A DNA stretch of 7,177 nucleotides. Source: Hyphomicrobiales bacterium (GTDB lineage Bacteria > Pseudomonadota > Alphaproteobacteria > Rhizobiales > CAYWUX01). Under the pieces are notes generated by a model, which had not been told where the DNA came from, did not search any database, and was given only the letters and a program-made list of their open reading frames with translations. How positions within the stretch are numbered: the first letter of the stretch is position 1; every line of letters begins with the position of its first letter. Below, piece after piece: positions 6,005 through 7,177 of the stretch. The stretch spans positions 1-7,177 of the forward strand of contig JANQOC010000338.1 in NCBI GenBank assembly GCA_028279265.1, read 5' to 3'. Position numbers and translations under genes: made by a program.

Positions 6005-6564
6005 GGCCAACCTCGATCTATTCCAGCTTCCTTGAGCAGACCAGAAAGGTTTTTTCGGGCATAGAACATGCGCGTCTTTACGGTATTCGGAGAAACCTCG
6101 ATGATTTCCGCGACTTCTTTGACGCTTTTGCCATGGTAGTAAACCAAATCGATAACTTCCCTGTGTTCGTCACTTAATTGCTCTATGCATCGGCGCATAA
6201 GTTCGCCCTTATTGGCTTTCTGAGCCGCCTGCTCCGGATCATCACCGTGATCGGCAATCTGTTCCGCCTGTCGGTCATCTAAAGCTTCATCCCGTTTCTT
6301 ACGCAGCAGGCTGATCGACTTGTTGCGACCGATCGAAAGCATCCAGGTCGAAACTGCCGATTTGCCTTCGAAGCGCCCGGCCTGACGCCAGACATCCAGA
6401 AAAACTTCATTGGTCAGTTCCTCCGCCAGGGCTTCATTCTTCACAAACCGCATCACAAAACGAAATATCTTCACATGATGGCGACCGTACAGGACCTGTA
6501 TGGCCGTACTGTCGCCCGCGGAAATGCGCTGGATAAGATCAACATCTGATGTCGACATAGCCAA
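6001..6564 (-). CDS. ECF-family RNA polymerase sigma factor (sigma-70 regions 2 and 4)
   Basis: This protein directs RNA polymerase to stress or envelope promoters and is probably held by the anti-sigma factor encoded next. Numbering from ATG 6558 (185 residues), region 2 spans about 8-90. It includes AEELTNEVFLDVW (45-57) and STWMLSIGRNKSISLLRKKR (70-89), the -10 recognition and melting segment. A linker of about 30 residues follows. Region 4 spans 120-175 with LSDEHREVIDLVYYHGKSVKEVA and the helix-turn-helix VSPNTVKTRMFYARKNL. Regions 1 and 3 are absent, as expected for ECF factors. The AGGAGG at 6573-6578 is eight bases from TTG 6564 but fourteen from ATG 6558, so TTG is chosen; the two differ by two residues. 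The frame stays open to 6744, but that extension has no family resemblance. The stop TGA overlaps the anti-sigma ATG. Confidence 0.9.
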   Translation of the reverse strand: MAMSTSDVDLIQRISAGDSTAIQVLYGRHHVKIFRFVMRFVKNEALAEELTNEVFLDVWRQAGRFEGKSAVSTWMLSIGRNKSISLLRKKRDEALDDRQAEQIADHGDDPEQAAQKANKGELMRRCIEQLSDEHREVIDLVYYHGKSVKEVAEIIEVSPNTVKTRMFYARKNLSGLLKEAGIDRGWP

Positions 6565-6600
6565 CCGGATTGCCTCCTCTTTCGGCGTGATCCACTGATT

Positions 6601-6628
6601 TCGTCGCAGCGACCCCGTGAAAGGTTCA
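6601..6628 (-). promoter_or_regulatory. Candidate ECF-type promoter of the sigma operon
   Basis: On the minus strand TGAACC (6628-6623) is followed, after 16 bases, by CGACGA (6606-6601). GAAC-type -35 and CG-rich -10 elements at this spacing are the common ECF promoter layout. It lies about 37 bases upstream of the sigma start, with AGGAGG in the leader. Autoregulation is the usual arrangement for such operons. Confidence 0.5.
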
Positions 6629-6741
6629 AATCTAATGTAAATATTTTCCATTTTTAGCGAAAATTGAACGAAAGACCATGGATTGCCGCCATTTATTATG
6701 AATATTTTCAAGCCCCCTTGCCGCTCCGGGCGCTGATTTTT

Positions 6742-6755
6742 CACCTAAATAGGTG
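6742..6755. promoter_or_regulatory. Symmetric operator-like site CACCTAAATAGGTG
   Basis: Two perfect 6-base half-sites, CACCTA and TAGGTG, are separated by AA. The site lies between the two divergent promoters, about 115 bases upstream of the minus-strand promoter. It has the form of a dimeric regulator site, but I do not recognise the binding protein. Confidence 0.3.
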
Positions 6756-6837
6756 CCAGATAGAGGCTAACAACCAGCCACGGCAAACGATCCCCAGAAC
6801 CTCAGGCTCTTCAAATCTCAAAAAGTTTCAGGAAATT

Positions 6838-6863
6838 TGAACTTAATTCGGCGCCGGAACGAC
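6838..6863 (+). promoter_or_regulatory. Candidate ECF-type promoter of the rightmost gene
   Basis: TGAACT (6838-6843) is followed, after 16 bases, by CGAC (6860-6863). The -35 surroundings, ATTTGAACTT, match the sigma-operon promoter's ATTTGAACCT at nine of ten positions, and the spacing is identical. It lies 36 bases before the ATG at 6900. Confidence 0.5.
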
Positions 6864-6899
6864 TTCAGGAGTGCAACAAGAAACCTATCGGAGGACGTT

Positions 6900-7177
6900 A
6901 TGCATATCCTGATATCTTTATTAAGTGTTGTTGGTACCGTGGCTTTCATCGTCTGGCGTCTGCGCATGGCCTCGGACATGGCCCATGACATTGTGGGTTT
7001 TGCCGATGACGTCTACAAGTTCGGCCGCCGCACGCACTGGCGCTTCAAAGTTCACAAGCCGCAGAAAACATTGGTTGAGGACCCCCGCGAGGCCGTGGCA
7101 GCCCTCTATTATTATGTGCTTCATTATCATGATATCTCGCATCGGCGGTCCGCAGAGATTATCGCCTCGGCATTGAA
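6900..7177 (+). CDS. Membrane-anchored protein of unknown function, 5' part only (possible TerB-like)
   Basis: The reading frame starts at ATG 6900 and is still open at the window edge, giving 92 complete codons. A strong GGAGG lies five bases upstream. Residues 3-19 (ILISLLSVVGTVAFIVW) form a single N-terminal membrane anchor, followed by positive RLR, so the rest is probably cytoplasmic. Residues 24-42 (ASDMAHDIVGFADDVYKFG) look like an amphipathic helix. A basic linker (43-57) follows, then EDPREAVAALYYYVLHYHDIS and a further helix. The layout of membrane anchor, basic linker and a DPREA-type helical domain recalls alphaproteobacterial proteins with a TerB/DjlA-like domain, but the acidic residues that would confirm this are not visible. 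Its promoter appears to match that of the sigma operon, so it may belong to that sigma factor's regulon. Confidence 0.75.
   Translation, partial: MHILISLLSVVGTVAFIVWRLRMASDMAHDIVGFADDVYKFGRRTHWRFKVHKPQKTLVEDPREAVAALYYYVLHYHDISHRRSAEIIASAL

Larger units (their letters stand above)
6565..6899. other. Divergent control region between the sigma operon and the rightmost gene
   Basis: No gene is supported in this stretch. It holds two matching candidate ECF promoters pointing outward (6601-6628 minus, 6838-6863 plus). It also has the symmetric CACCTAAATAGGTG at 6742-6755 and an inverted repeat, TTCAAAT (6810-6816) with ATTTGAA (6835-6841), whose right arm overlaps the plus-strand -35 element. Confidence 0.55.

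Noticed and set aside
6565..6744. Longer sigma factor starting at 6744 or at the ATG encoding MENIYIRF
   Set aside because: The extension covers the candidate ECF promoter and the AGGAGG site and is unlike any sigma N-terminus.

Overview
The window looks like chromosomal DNA from a Gram-negative bacterium, most likely an alphaproteobacterium. The support is indirect: moderate to high GC genes, an ECF sigma / membrane anti-sigma pair, GAAC...CGAC-type promoter candidates, and a Cache-HAMP-class III cyclase. No rRNA, tRNA, CRISPR array or insertion sequence was seen, and no species can be named.

Layout, left to right. (1) 1-223: leader without a convincing gene. (2) 224-2029 (+): a complete membrane-bound class III adenylate cyclase with an extracytoplasmic sensor and a HAMP linker. 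(3) 2030-2252: convergent intergenic space with a weak hairpin. (4) 2253-2579 (-): a small thioredoxin-fold protein with a CVIC active site. (5) 2754-3323 (-): a carboxymuconolactone decarboxylase/AhpD-like protein whose second CxxC cysteine codon is an in-frame TGA, making it a candidate selenoprotein. (6) 3324-3594: an intergenic region containing a block of about 14% GC. (7) 3595-6564 (-): a three-gene operon, read right to left, of ECF sigma factor, membrane anti-sigma factor and exported subtilisin-family (S8) protease. (8) 6565-6899: a divergent control region with two matching candidate ECF promoters facing opposite ways. (9) 6900-7177 (+): the start of an uncharacterised membrane-anchored protein cut by the window edge.

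The main result is the 2754-3323 gene. Read conventionally, it is two adjacent fragments of 82 and 99 residues. The two lie in the same frame, and reading TGA as one residue gives a normal-length 189-residue CMD-family protein with CAYU where relatives have CxxC. TGA ends the cyclase and sigma genes normally, so it is not generally reassigned. A hairpin starts five bases after the TGA, where a bacterial SECIS element should be. The neighbouring thioredoxin-like protein is a plausible redox partner.

A second system is the sigma/anti-sigma/protease operon. The anti-sigma factor has no cysteines, so it lacks the usual zinc site. Its periplasmic C-terminal domain resembles the pro-domain of the protease encoded next to it. 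This suggests that the protease, or competition for its pro-domain site, gates sigma release. The divergent promoters ATTTGAACYT...CGAC fit autoregulation by this sigma and co-regulation of the rightmost gene. All functional links are inference from sequence; no search or folding program was run.
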